From: a virus
Length of the DNA: 41,310 bases
Strand: one strand, 5' to 3'
IMG/VR virus record: IMGVR_UViG_3300044980_000208
Coordinates: 1 to 41,310 of that record
Made by a program: the position numbers and the translations under genes. This document shows, in pieces, positions 15,427 to 23,058 of this stretch (position 1 is the first letter of the stretch; each line of letters opens with the position of its first letter). Under the pieces are notes generated by a model. That model made no database searches and was not told the DNA's origin. It was given only the letters and a program-made list of their open reading frames with translations.

Positions 15427-16883
15427 CATTATCTGTTACTTTTATGACCTACATGATATAATGTCTAAATGATTGAATATGTTTTATTGATCACATTCTT
15501 TACATTCGTTTGTCAGTTATCATTAGTGTTCTACGCTAAATATTTCATCAAATAGGCGGAGCAACCTCTTCGGATCGCTCTCTCATAGTTACCTATGAGT
15601 TCAGACTATCGCATCCTCTTTCGAGGCCTCTGGATTTAGTCGTTCAGGCTGATAATTCCAATAAGCATGTTTTGGTACAGTCACACCTAATTCTCCTTTT
15701 CCTTCAAAATAATAAAAGTTTTCATCTTCTCTTATTAATTTTCCGTAGACTTTCTCACATGCTTGTTTATCCATAATCTTGCCCCTTGTTGTCCTTCGCT
15801 TATGCAGCGAGTGGGAGTTCCAAGTCAATTACCAAAGGTTTAAAGAGTACACAACATTTATACTCCCATTGTGACTTGAAACCTGACCCTGTCAGAGAAT
15901 CAAAGTCTGTTTGCAACTCTGTAGAAGACAGCATAAAATATGCACTTCTTACAGGGCCTGTACCACTTATCTGTTACTTTTGACGCATCTTTGCGTCATT
16001 ATTGACCTGACGCAATATTGCGTCAGGCGAGGAAGCCTATTGCACTTCCCTCAATCAGTTTCCTGACTGTTCAGAGCACCGCATCTCTTTACCCAAGCAT
16101 CATAATTTAAAGGAGCATTTGCCCCCCATTCGGGTATAGAGTCTTCTCGCTTGCTGCGTTCGAGCTGATCATAGATTTCAATTATTTCTCCATTTTCTCC
16201 GAGGATTCTCTTAGGATTTTGTAAAAGAGTCTTCGAAAACCGATCTAATATATTTTCATCCATAATCTTGCCCCTTGTTGTCGCCGTCTTTACGCTGCGA
16301 GTTCCAAGTCTATCAGAGAAGATTTATACAGGTCTAGTACGTCAAACCTGTCCATACCCTCAATGCCAGACATAAATTTGTAGGCATTGTTTGTGTCCAA
16401 CGTAGTAGCAACCAGTGAAAAATCACTGACGCCTAGGTTGGTTGGGTTATCACCGTTGGCTCCGCCGCCTGCATTAATCACAGATGCTGCGGAAACAATG
16501 TAATCGCGGAGGATCAAATCCTCTGCTTGACGCATAGCAACGGCAAGTCGCTCAGAAACCCAGGCAAGAACTCCTTCCTGATCCTGAAGTATGACTTGTT
16601 CGTTGATAATACACCCAGTTCCGAAGAAGGCCATTTGCGCATCTATGATGTCGCGTTGGGGCACTTGGGCTGGGGGATCAATCCCGCTATTGCCCAATTG
16701 GACAGTAGGAGGGACCAATGCCCTTGGTCTCATGAATCGGCAAGTAGTCCCGCCATTAGCTGGCAGCGATACTTTATCCGTAATGAGAATATAGTTCATT
16801 GTTGGCGTTGGGACATAGAGCATCGCAGGCGCAAGCGACTGGAGGATCATAGGGCCCAAATTGCCAGTAGTTGTAATTGACAT
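15100..16883 (-). CDS. Major capsid protein, N4-gp56 type, split by two group I introns
   Basis: Three exons: 16883-16345 (539 nt), 15965-15860 (106 nt) and 15426-15100 (327 nt). Joined, they give 972 nt and 323 residues, a usual length for this family. Exon 1 has LGPMILQSLAPAMLYVPTPT and IINEQVILQDQEG; the exon 1/2 junction reads GMDRF-GTGPVRSAYF; the exon 2/3 junction reads QWEY-PTNASALPAEYGSV, continuing to GADVYYNTVVGKQAV. The pattern 'GTGPVR.AY ... EYGSV.N.R ... G.DVY' is that of N4-gp56 capsids. The protein forms the icosahedral shell on the scaffold encoded just upstream. Read without splicing, it appears as three fragments, and exon 2 has no start codon. Splice sites come from pairing, not from data. 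Confidence 0.88.
15427..15859 (-). ncRNA. Group I intron 2 in the capsid gene (433 nt)
   Basis: P1: exon GAGTAT (15865-15860) pairs with GTACTC (15850-15845), closing with U.G at the splice site. P7: GACTA (15641-15637) with TAGTC (15608-15604) in the contexts GAACGACTAAA and GATGCGATAGTC, typical of group I R and S elements. P8: CCTC-GAAA-GAGG (15626-15615). P9: TCATAG-GTAA-CTATGA (15598-15583). The intron ends AACAGATAATG with terminal G at 15427. Shares GACTTGGAACTC, GACAACAAGGGGC and TCTGAAC blocks with intron 1. Confidence 0.85.
15601..15774 (-). CDS. Intron 2 ORF, 57 residues, unknown
   Basis: ATG 15774 follows AAGGGG at proper spacing, as in intron 1; an upstream in-frame extension to 15828 would read through intron structure and is rejected. 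57 residues beginning MDKQACEKVYGKLIRED, ending in SKEDAIV. No homing endonuclease motif. Its last 18 codons encode P7, P8 and P7', so protein and ribozyme overlap. Confidence 0.45.
   Translation of the reverse strand: MDKQACEKVYGKLIREDENFYYFEGKGELGVTVPKHAYWNYQPERLNPEASKEDAIV
15860..15965 (-). CDS. Major capsid protein exon 2
   Basis: 106 nt encoding GTGPVRSAYFMLSSTELQTD and on to QWEY. It completes codon 180 from exon 1 and ends on a codon boundary. It is preceded in frame by a stop within intron 1 and has no own start, so it is invisible to a simple ORF search. The encoded GTGPVR.AY motif is a hallmark of the family. Confidence 0.85.
15966..16344 (-). ncRNA. Group I intron 1 in the capsid gene (379 nt)
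   Basis: P1: exon ACAGGTT (16351-16345) pairs with GACCTGT (16334-16328), ending in the required U.G pair at the splice site. P3 candidate CTCGC (16301-16297) with GCGAG (16150-16146). P7 candidate AGCA (16155-16152) with TGCT (16078-16075). P9: AGTCAG/CTGATT with a GAAA loop (16068-16053). Two more hairpins lie near the 3' end, including CCTGACGCAATATTGCGTCAGG-type pairing broken at its centre. The intron ends AACAGATAAG with terminal G at 15966. It shares several stretches with intron 2. Confidence 0.8.
16051..16263 (-). CDS. Intron 1 ORF, 70 residues, unknown
   Basis: Starts at ATG 16263 after AAGGGG, the same ribosome site and first codons (ATGGAT) as the ORF in intron 2. 70 residues, acidic and helical (ILDRFSKTLLQNP, EIIEIYDQLERSKRED). 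No LAGLIDADG, GIY-YIG or HNH motif. The reading frame overlaps the intron core (P3, P7, P8), so its sequence is constrained by RNA folding; it may be a degenerate homing gene, a maturase-like helper, or only apparent. Confidence 0.45.
   Translation of the reverse strand: MDENILDRFSKTLLQNPKRILGENGEIIEIYDQLERSKREDSIPEWGANAPLNYDAWVKRCGALNSQETD
16345..16883 (-). CDS. Major capsid protein exon 1
   Basis: Starts at ATG 16883 with an AAGGAA ribosome site. Codes residues 1-179 plus two bases of codon 180 (Phe completed by exon 2). Unspliced translation would continue 18 residues into the intron and stop at TAA near 16290, giving a truncated 197-residue protein. Confidence 0.85.
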
Positions 16884-17094
16884 TGTTATTCCTTAGTTGT
16901 CAATTAAACTGCAAAATAAGCTGATCCGTGGACGAGGGAACTGATTCCCACGTGTTACGTCCGTTCTCAGACATATCGAATGAAAGGTGCGAAACTTTCT
17001 AACGCGATTAAAGGGCGATGCTTTTTGGGCATTTCCCAATACACATAACGCTGTGCATGCGTAATTTCTTAATAATGTAAATGTTTATTTTAAA
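16884..17094 (-). promoter_or_regulatory. Structured leader of the capsid gene
   Basis: 211 bases without a gene between scaffold and capsid. It contains a hairpin with GGGAA/TTCCC flanked by CGTG/CACG pairing (about 16925-16955), another with GAAAG/CTTTC (about 16981-16998), and an AAGGAATAACA ribosome site next to the ATG. The structure could stabilise the capsid mRNA or adjust its translation; no clear promoter was seen. Confidence 0.45.
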
Positions 17095-17769
17095 TCAACC
17101 CAGTCTCAATCGCGCCTGTAGCTCTTTCATCTTATCATAGCTGTTTTTCTGTCCTACCGGGCTAAAATCGCCTTGTTGAGCATAGGGAGCTGTTCCTACA
17201 CCTGATGGCTGATAAAACGGGCTACGTTGGTTTCTATTGACCGTTTCCTGGATCGATGACTTAGGTTCTTCCTTTTTATGGATACCCAAAGCTTTGATGT
17301 TCTTATAGACTAATTTCTGCCGTTCAAATGTATCAGGCATTTCTAATATCGTTTCCGCTAATTCGGGATCTTTCTCCGCAAACTTCTGGGCATGATTCAT
17401 GACCTCATAAAAGTCGGGATTTTGTTTCATCCACATATTGCGTCTTTCTTCTGCCAGAGCCTTTTGTACTGCATTATTTATCTTGTTTTCTGTTTCTGAG
17501 GTAGTTTGCTGTACAACCTTAACTAGCTCTTTTTTGAGCCGTCTTTTGTCAATATAAGGTTCATCGTCGCCATCATCGTCATCTGTAGGCTGTTTTTGGG
17601 CATGTTGCTGCATTAACTGATTGGCTTTCTCTTCCGCTTGTAAACGGGCTGCGCGTTCCTGCTCCACTTGCTTACGCAATTGAGCAAAATTGTATTCCTT
17701 GTTATCGGATGGCTTTTGATCTTGAACTTGTGAGGATTGGTCTGCGGGTTGTGATGGATTTACTGACAT
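17095..17769 (-). CDS. Scaffolding protein
   Basis: 224 residues, highly charged and helical, with Gln-rich coiled coil (QLRKQVEQERAARLQAEEKA), an acidic run (DDDDGDDE, ~63-70) and a C-terminal segment ending MKELQARLRLG. It lies between portal and major capsid as in most tailed phages. It would nucleate procapsid assembly and leave the head. The C-terminal basic helix is the likely capsid-binding end. No protease gene was seen next to it. Confidence 0.85.
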   Translation of the reverse strand: MSVNPSQPADQSSQVQDQKPSDNKEYNFAQLRKQVEQERAARLQAEEKANQLMQQHAQKQPTDDDDGDDEPYIDKRRLKKELVKVVQQTTSETENKINNAVQKALAEERRNMWMKQNPDFYEVMNHAQKFAEKDPELAETILEMPDTFERQKLVYKNIKALGIHKKEEPKSSIQETVNRNQRSPFYQPSGVGTAPYAQQGDFSPVGQKNSYDKMKELQARLRLG

Positions 17770-17861
17770 GAATTGAACCTATCTTGACGCCGATTAGCGA
17801 GTTAGTCCTTTTCATATAATAAATATTTTAATATGTAAATAGGTGTTTATAAGGAGATTTA

Positions 17862-18110
17862 ATGGACATAGAAAATGCAATTACTGCTAGTGATATTCTA
17901 AAAGCCCGAGAAATAGTTCAATTTCTTAAGAAACATCGACTCATATCCAATCATCAGGAAGAGGAAATTCTGAAAGTCATACAGGAGAAAGAAAATCGGG
18001 AAATGTGGTTCATCACAAAACCATTCCGATATAACGATGGACAAAGTAAAACAGCCTATCAGTTCATGAAACATATGATCTACAAACTAAAAATTATGGA
18101 TAAAGAATGA
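17862..18110 (+). CDS. Small helical protein of RNA ligase cassette
   Basis: 82 residues, start supported by AAGGAG 8 bp upstream. Helical and charged (ASDILKAREIVQFLKKHRLI), with no recognised domain. First gene of a four-gene plus-strand cassette inserted between minus-strand head genes; its stop overlaps the next ATG by 4 bp. Function unknown. Confidence 0.7.
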   Translation: MDIENAITASDILKAREIVQFLKKHRLISNHQEEEILKVIQEKENREMWFITKPFRYNDGQSKTAYQFMKHMIYKLKIMDKE

Positions 18111-18592
18111 AATTAAATAGATTAGAAACCCACGATCGTTATGAACATTTCACAAAACAACAATTTGACATTTCAGAATGCTGCCAAGAGGTCATTAAAA
18201 ACCGACCTGAAGAATTCGGCAATCATCCTTTTTATATTTTTGCTCACACTCGGACTGATGATGATGGAGTGACTCAAAGATTAATTTGGCAACCGCGACT
18301 AACAAAACCTAAACCGCAGACCAACTCCATGCTGTTTAAGGCATATCCTCCAGGAGACACTATAAAGGTCATTTGGATTGTTCCCAAGCGTGAGCTGTGG
18401 GGTCAGTATGGTAAGGGCCTGATATGCGAAAATAACACCATTTCTGACAGCATAGAGGACTTTAAAAATAATAAATATAAATTGAGCCTTCCTGAAAAAG
18501 ATGACTTAACCGATATTGAAGCCAATGCAATTTACAAGGAAATAGCCCGAAACATTAAAACCCGGAAACTCCATGGAATATCCAAAAATTAA
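18107..18592 (+). CDS. Conserved phage protein of unknown function next to RNA ligase
   Basis: 161 residues. It has strongly patterned segments (FDISECCQEVIKNRPEEFG, HPFYIFAHTRTDDDG, RLIWQPRLTKPKPQTNSM, ELWGQYGKG), suggesting a compact conserved enzyme-like or structural fold found in phages, but I cannot name a reaction. Its 3' end overlaps the RNA ligase start by 20 bp, so the two are translationally coupled. Confidence 0.7.
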   Translation: MKLNRLETHDRYEHFTKQQFDISECCQEVIKNRPEEFGNHPFYIFAHTRTDDDGVTQRLIWQPRLTKPKPQTNSMLFKAYPPGDTIKVIWIVPKRELWGQYGKGLICENNTISDSIEDFKNNKYKLSLPEKDDLTDIEANAIYKEIARNIKTRKLHGISKN

Positions 18593-19247
18593 CAGCCTAT
18601 GGAAGCGACAAAACTGGTATTTTGATCAAGATAAGAAGAAATCGCCAGATTATCAAAAAGGGCGTCAATCATTCATTGTTGGCGACTATGCAGAACCTGA
18701 GTTTGGTTCTATCAAACACTGGAGAGTAGACGAAAAAATTGATGGAACAAATGTACGCATTTTTTATGACCAGGGAAAAGTCACATTTGGGGGAAGAACA
18801 AAAGAAGCCCAATTACCTGTTAATTTATTCGCTTATCTACAGGCTAATTTCGGAGATTGGAATCTTTGTAAGGTCTTTCCAACTCAAGAAAATGAAGCAT
18901 ATCCCAATGTGATTTTATTTGGAGAAGGCTATGGCCCAAAGATCCAATTAGCGGGAAACAGCTATAGAGATGATGTCGGCTTCATATTGTTTGATGTTTG
19001 GGTTGGAGGATGGTGGCTAAAAAGAGAAAACGTGAAAGAAATCGCTAATCAATTAAATATTCCTATGGTGCCCGACCTAGGTATCATGACAGAGGAAGAA
19101 ATTATTGAATTTGTCAAAAGTAAACCCCTCAGCAGATGTTCCGAATATCCTCAAACCATGGAAGGTGTTGTGTGTAGATCAGAGCCCCTGATGTTATTCC
19201 GCAATGGGAAACCATTGATGTGGAAGCTAAAAACAAAGGAATTTTAA
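18573..19247 (+). CDS. RNA ligase family nucleotidyltransferase
   Basis: 224 residues with all core motifs: motif I EKIDGTN with the adenylated lysine at residue 55, motif III LFGEGYG, motif IV TMEGVVCR and motif V MWKLKTKEF. The family (T4 Rnl2-like and relatives) uses ATP to seal nicks in RNA. The protein lacks an obvious C-terminal extra domain. In phages such enzymes repair host or phage tRNA cut by defence anticodon nucleases. It lies in a plus-strand cassette likely gained as a unit. Confidence 0.88.
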   Translation: MEYPKINSLWKRQNWYFDQDKKKSPDYQKGRQSFIVGDYAEPEFGSIKHWRVDEKIDGTNVRIFYDQGKVTFGGRTKEAQLPVNLFAYLQANFGDWNLCKVFPTQENEAYPNVILFGEGYGPKIQLAGNSYRDDVGFILFDVWVGGWWLKRENVKEIANQLNIPMVPDLGIMTEEEIIEFVKSKPLSRCSEYPQTMEGVVCRSEPLMLFRNGKPLMWKLKTKEF

Positions 19248-19250
19248 CTC

Positions 19251-19532
19251 ATGAAACACAGTTTTAAAAAAATCTTACAAATTGAATGTACCTTGGACAG
19301 CTCAGAAGCGATCATGTTTACTAAAGGCGGAAAACATTCTTTGAAACTGATGCCATACGATCAGGATGAGGATGAACATCTCAATCTTGATTCATATAAT
19401 ATTATTGAGATTTCATTTCAAATGGATAAAAGTGACATGCCCAGATTTGATTTTGTTACTTCAGAAGCCAAAAAACACCGAGAACAGTGGGACAAAATCA
19501 ACGAAGAAGAAAGAATTAAACCACAGACCTAG
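19251..19532 (+). CDS. Hypothetical acidic protein in RNA ligase cassette
   Basis: 93 residues, acidic, beta-type N-terminus (FKKILQIECTLDSSEAIMF) and helical C-terminus. Three bp after the ligase stop, so co-transcribed. It converges on the 19516-19710 gene with a 17-bp overlap. No family recognised. Confidence 0.65.
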   Translation: MKHSFKKILQIECTLDSSEAIMFTKGGKHSLKLMPYDQDEDEHLNLDSYNIIEISFQMDKSDMPRFDFVTSEAKKHREQWDKINEEERIKPQT

Positions 19533-19710
19533 GCGGAACTTTAAGTTTCTTTGGAGGCACTGGAATGAACCCAGGATTCGTTGAATCACGCATTCTCCCC
19601 ACCGCATTCTTTACCGCAGATCCGTAATAGTCACCCATTCCATAGGGGGTAGGACATGTATGAGATTCATAGGTCTTTCCGCGCTTAGGCTTTTTCCCAT
19701 AGATGCGCAT
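19516..19710 (-). CDS. Small basic virion-type protein
   Basis: 64 residues, basic, with YGMGDYYGSAVKNAVGRMRD. This resembles AGDDYGVGFKQPVGK in the next gene, so both share a G-D-x-Y-G ... K..VG motif. Located downstream of the portal gene on the head operon strand. Possibly a minor head protein. Confidence 0.6.
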   Translation of the reverse strand: MRIYGKKPKRGKTYESHTCPTPYGMGDYYGSAVKNAVGRMRDSTNPGFIPVPPKKLKVPPRSVV

Positions 19711-19712
19711 GT

Positions 19713-19961
19713 TTATCCCTCAATATCATTCATCATGACATCATCAGGGCTAAAACACTTGGCCTTCTGCGGAATGGGGCCTTTGGTAAGGGGAGAGGCT
19801 GTTTCTTTACCCACAGGCTGTTTAAAACCAACTCCGTAATCATCGCCCGCCCTCATGGAGCAGCTAGTTCGATTATCATAGGATGGAGCCTTAAACTCAA
19901 ATGGATAGTCGCCATCGTGCTTGCCTTTGGGGGCAATAGGATCTTTAAATGGCTTTTTCAT
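19713..19961 (-). CDS. Small virion-type protein, paralogous motif to its neighbour
   Basis: 82 residues, Lys/Pro-rich (MKKPFKDPIAPKGKHDGDYPF) with the AGDDYGVGFKQPVGK motif shared with the 19516-19710 protein. Two bp from that gene, so coupled. Its start follows the hairpin at 20016-20048 and an AGGTAAT ribosome site. Confidence 0.6.
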   Translation of the reverse strand: MKKPFKDPIAPKGKHDGDYPFEFKAPSYDNRTSCSMRAGDDYGVGFKQPVGKETASPLTKGPIPQKAKCFSPDDVMMNDIEG

Positions 19962-20015
19962 AGATAATTACCTCAAAAGGGGGTCGCCCATCTCGAATTA
20001 AACGAGCACCCCAAA

Positions 20016-20048
20016 TTTTCCTGGTTAAATTCGAGAATCCCAGGAAAA
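20016..20048. terminator. 9-bp hairpin between small head genes
   Basis: Arms TTTTCCTGG (20016-20024) and CCAGGAAAA (20040-20048) with a 15-base loop. A second inverted pair (TCTCGAATT near 19991 and AATTCGAGA near 20029) can form an alternative fold. It may be a terminator or a processing structure on the minus-strand mRNA. Confidence 0.5.
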
Positions 20049-20052
20049 CCTA

Positions 20053-20268
20053 TTAGTTTCTGTAGCCAGCTTTCATGGGCTTGGATTTTAGCTTACTAGA
20101 TCCATGCTCTTGATCTCGGTGAATGTCTTGTGTGGTATCAGGATACATACCATCTTCGTGACCCGCACCTACTGCTGATTCATAATGTTTTACTTTATTA
20201 GATGACTTCATGGCCATGTCGCTGGTGTGCGGATATCCGCCCATGTCGTGAATTTTTCTCCCGGACAT
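20053..20268 (-). CDS. Small polar protein, probable minor head component
   Basis: 71 residues, rich in His, Lys, Ser and Gly (KVKHYESAVGAGHEDGMYP). No hydrophobic core of normal size, so probably an extended binding protein. AGGAGG-type ribosome site directly upstream. Lies between portal and scaffold. Confidence 0.6.
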   Translation of the reverse strand: MSGRKIHDMGGYPHTSDMAMKSSNKVKHYESAVGAGHEDGMYPDTTQDIHRDQEHGSSKLKSKPMKAGYRN

Positions 20269-20327
20269 ATTGCCTCCTAAGGAAGGGGTTTAATTTATTT
20301 TCTTTATATGGTTTAAAGAAAAGATTA

Positions 20328-20738
20328 TCAAGACCATTTACTGGGTTTAGGCCAGCAATCATCACATCGGACGCTATACCAACGATGATCTGAACGCATT
20401 TTAGCCGACTTTCCGCATGCCTCGCATGTTTTCGAACTCTCTTCTTCCGCATCGCGGATTAATGCATCTATATGAGAATTGGAAAAATTTGTATAGAACC
20501 TCAAAGTGCCATATTTTTCTTTAATTTGATCAACTTTTAATTCGTACATTTCATCGTTCATTTCATTTTTAAATAATGGTTTATCGCATTCATCTTTGAT
20601 GTTTGTAATCAAATCTTTTAACAAATTAAACCATCCATCTCCACATTCAAATCCAAACAAATTAAAACAAGTTTCACCGGATTGTTGAAACAATTGCGGA
20701 TATATGGCTATCAGTTTTTCAGAATTCTCTGGACTCAT
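20328..20738 (-). CDS. Zinc-ribbon phage protein
   Basis: 136 residues with IKEKYGTLRFYTNFSN in the middle and a C-terminal CEACGKS...CDDC zinc-binding pair (residues ~107-129). The combination 'KYGTLRFY ... S..CE.CG' is recurrent in small phage and prophage proteins of unknown role. A 6-residue basic tail follows. It sits directly downstream of the portal gene. Confidence 0.7.
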   Translation of the reverse strand: MSPENSEKLIAIYPQLFQQSGETCFNLFGFECGDGWFNLLKDLITNIKDECDKPLFKNEMNDEMYELKVDQIKEKYGTLRFYTNFSNSHIDALIRDAEEESSKTCEACGKSAKMRSDHRWYSVRCDDCWPKPSKWS

Positions 20739-20795
20739 TTAGTCTCCTAACAAATGTTACCACATTCATATAGCTTTTCCTTGGTGGATATCATG

Positions 20796-22982
20796 TTATT
20801 GTCCTTGGGCTTGGCCACCCATTGACTGCATTCCCTGACCAGCACCCTGTTCGCCCATTCCACTCATAATCTTAGAGGCAAATTCATTACTCATGGCTTC
20901 TTTGTGCGCTTTATCTTTCTCGTAGTCTTCTTCTTGCATGTCAGTATAATCAAATGAATCAATTTGATGCATTTTTAACTGCGTTTCGATTTCGCCATAT
21001 TTTCCAATGACATCCACCATTTTTTCCAACGCTTCCATTTTTGCTTTAGTCGATAACGCACGATTTTTCGACACCTCAGCCATGCGCTCTTCCAGTAATC
21101 CAATATTGGATTCAAAACGTCCATAACGTTCTTTAGCCATGGCAATGTTATTCGCCGCTTTCGCATAGAGCTCCTTGAGTTTCGCTTCGTCAAATGCATG
21201 TTGTATAGTGGTAGCTTCTTGTTGGACAGCTTGGGCTTGCTGTTCTTGTTGTTGCAGAAATTGTATGGCTTGGGCTTTACCAGTTATATTGAGGTGAGGC
21301 ACAACCATAGATGGAGGAAATACCTCGCGCCCAAAGGCCTGATTGATATCCATTAGTTGCTGGGCCTGCATATTCTGCTGGGTAGGAGTTAATTCCCCTT
21401 CTTCCACTACCACTTGATATCGGGAGAATATTTTACTGTAGAAAAAGGCGGTTGGCTCTTCACCAATTAATAACTTAACTTTCTCTGCAGACCAATTATT
21501 CAACACAATGGACAACAGACGCTGTCCCAATATTTTTAATGATAAATCCCACTGATCAAAATATTTTTGTAAAACCATTAGATTGGCAGCCTGTTTAAGC
21601 ATGGTTGTAAGGCTAGAGGCTTGCTTATCATTCTGAGCCGACCAATTCTCTAGGTCTACCCCAGATGTACCGAAAATAAGGCTTCTAAGCTGATCTGCAA
21701 GGGCCATGTCAGATTCGGGGACTGCCGAGGGTAAGATCTTCTCGCAATCTGTTAATTCATATCCTTCATTGATGATTACATCCCATCCTTGGCCCGACTT
21801 TTTCAAATTGTCTTCGTTGGCTACTGCCCCGACCTTACGTTTCCAACCTTGATTAATAGTCGCTTCAGAAATGTCATGATTGATGATGATACGGCGGTTA
21901 AGTAGGTAGTTAGAATCGCGCATAGTACGCACAAGACCGCGGGCACGTAAATCATAATAGTTGTTATGAGGCTCGTAATTCCAATAAGTGCATACAAAGG
22001 GACAATCATCAAACCCCAAAGGATTATCACCTTGGAACATAAGTTGATCATTGAGAACGACTGCCAATTTCCACGTCGAGACTTCAACTGTTACCTCCTC
22101 CATGTCTTCAATGTTGTATAGGATGCGATCTAGTGTTTCTTGTCCGCCCGCAAAGTCAAAAAATTGATTGCGAGAGTGCGAATATAACCTTTTCTTTTTT
22201 CTCTTCCACTTGTACCATACATAACTTAAGACCATGAGGTCATTGCGTGCCATGTTATAATTTTCAGGTAGAAAATAAAAACTACCATAGCGCTGTGGTG
22301 TTCCTGCCATCGGGGCTATTTGTTGAAGTTTTCCAGGAAAACGAAATTCTGCTTCTTTTTTCGATATATATTCCTGACACCAAACAAATTGAGCATCAGA
22401 CATGTCCGGAGAGCGAAAATACGGATCAACAAGAAAAGAGTTATATTCCCACACTTTTAGCTTTAATTCGCCCTGTGCTTGATCATTTCCATTGTAATCC
22501 AAATAAGGCTGCAACAGAACCATACCCGTAATACATGCTTGCTCACAGGCTCGGGAAAATTGCTCATGAATATCCCCGGCATTGCATACGTGTGTGATAA
22601 GTTTGGTATATTGGTCGGTAGTTTGGGGATCTGCCCCTTCACAGGGAATATAATTTATGGCCTTACGGTGCTGGCGTTGGTACCCGGTGACCATATTTAC
22701 CGGCTGCTGCAGCAAGTTGAAATAGAAGTTCTGGTAACTGAAAGAGGGCGTGAAATTGAAATAACGGTTTATAAAGGTTTGGGAACCTGCATAAAATAGA
22801 GTATCGATGTTTGATTGGTTCCATCGAGTTGACGGTCTAGCGCCCCTACCATGAAGATAGAGGCGCTAGACCCGTGCCTGTTCGATTGGTTGAAACTTTG
22901 AATAGAGATTATCCAACCATTGTCTGACATTTCCTTGGTTGGGCTCAATCGCATTATTCCAAGGGGGATAGTAAAAAGACGT
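20796..22982 (-). CDS. Portal protein (P22-like), frame broken by an amber hairpin near the N-terminus
   Basis: The main open part runs from TTG 22715 to the stop at 20796 (639 residues), with VNMVTGYQRQHRKAINY, MVLLQPYLDYNG and a Gln-rich helical C-terminus, as in P22-type portals (725 residues). Upstream, the same frame continues as conserved portal sequence (WNQSNIDTLFYAGSQTF, then EPNQGNVRQWLDNLYSKF) to about 22982. It contains one TAG (22868-22866) inside a 39-nt hairpin. There is no ATG, GTG or TTG between the TAG and 22715. The upstream part has GGAGGT four bases before an ACG (22982); TTG at 22994 or 23003 are alternatives. Without the hairpin the protein would be about 715 residues. 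Portal identity is firm; how the N-terminus is made is not. Confidence 0.8.
22834..22872. repeat. 39-nt hairpin with in-frame amber inside the portal gene
   Basis: Perfect arms GGTCTAGCGCC and GGCGCTAGACC. The loop can extend the stem by a G.T pair and CTATC/GGTAG, leaving 5 unpaired bases. Exact removal (13 codons) joins CAGGCACG to GTCAACTCGATGG and keeps the portal frame (QAR-STRWNQSN). It contains the only in-frame stop of the portal frame. Confidence 0.8.
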
Positions 22983-23058
22983 AAGTACCTCCAACAGAAG
23001 CAAGGGCCTCTATTAGCCATATATAGATTAAAGATTTTATTATTACAACCAACGCGGA

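Noticed and set aside
16527-16880. Plus-strand 117-residue ORF opposite capsid exon 1
   Set aside because: Shadow of the conserved capsid sequence; no start signals.
15100-16883. Capsid gene as a pseudogene or as two separate head genes
   Set aside because: Both gaps have group I P1, P7 and P9 signatures and terminal G, and joining the pieces keeps frame and the family's motif order. A broken gene would not show this.
22824-22871. Claim of a proven T4 gene 60-type bypass
   Set aside because: No matching take-off and landing codons could be found in the needed frame, so bypass is listed only as one explanation.
20796-22982. Reassigned genetic code (TAG as an amino acid)
   Set aside because: TAG is used as a normal stop elsewhere (for example at 33221-33223), and other long genes have no in-frame TAG.
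22769-23020. 83-residue minus-strand ORF starting MANRGPCFC
   Set aside because: It is an out-of-frame reading of the portal 5' region. The portal frame gives the conserved WNQSNIDTLFYAGSQTF and WLDNLYSKF segments.
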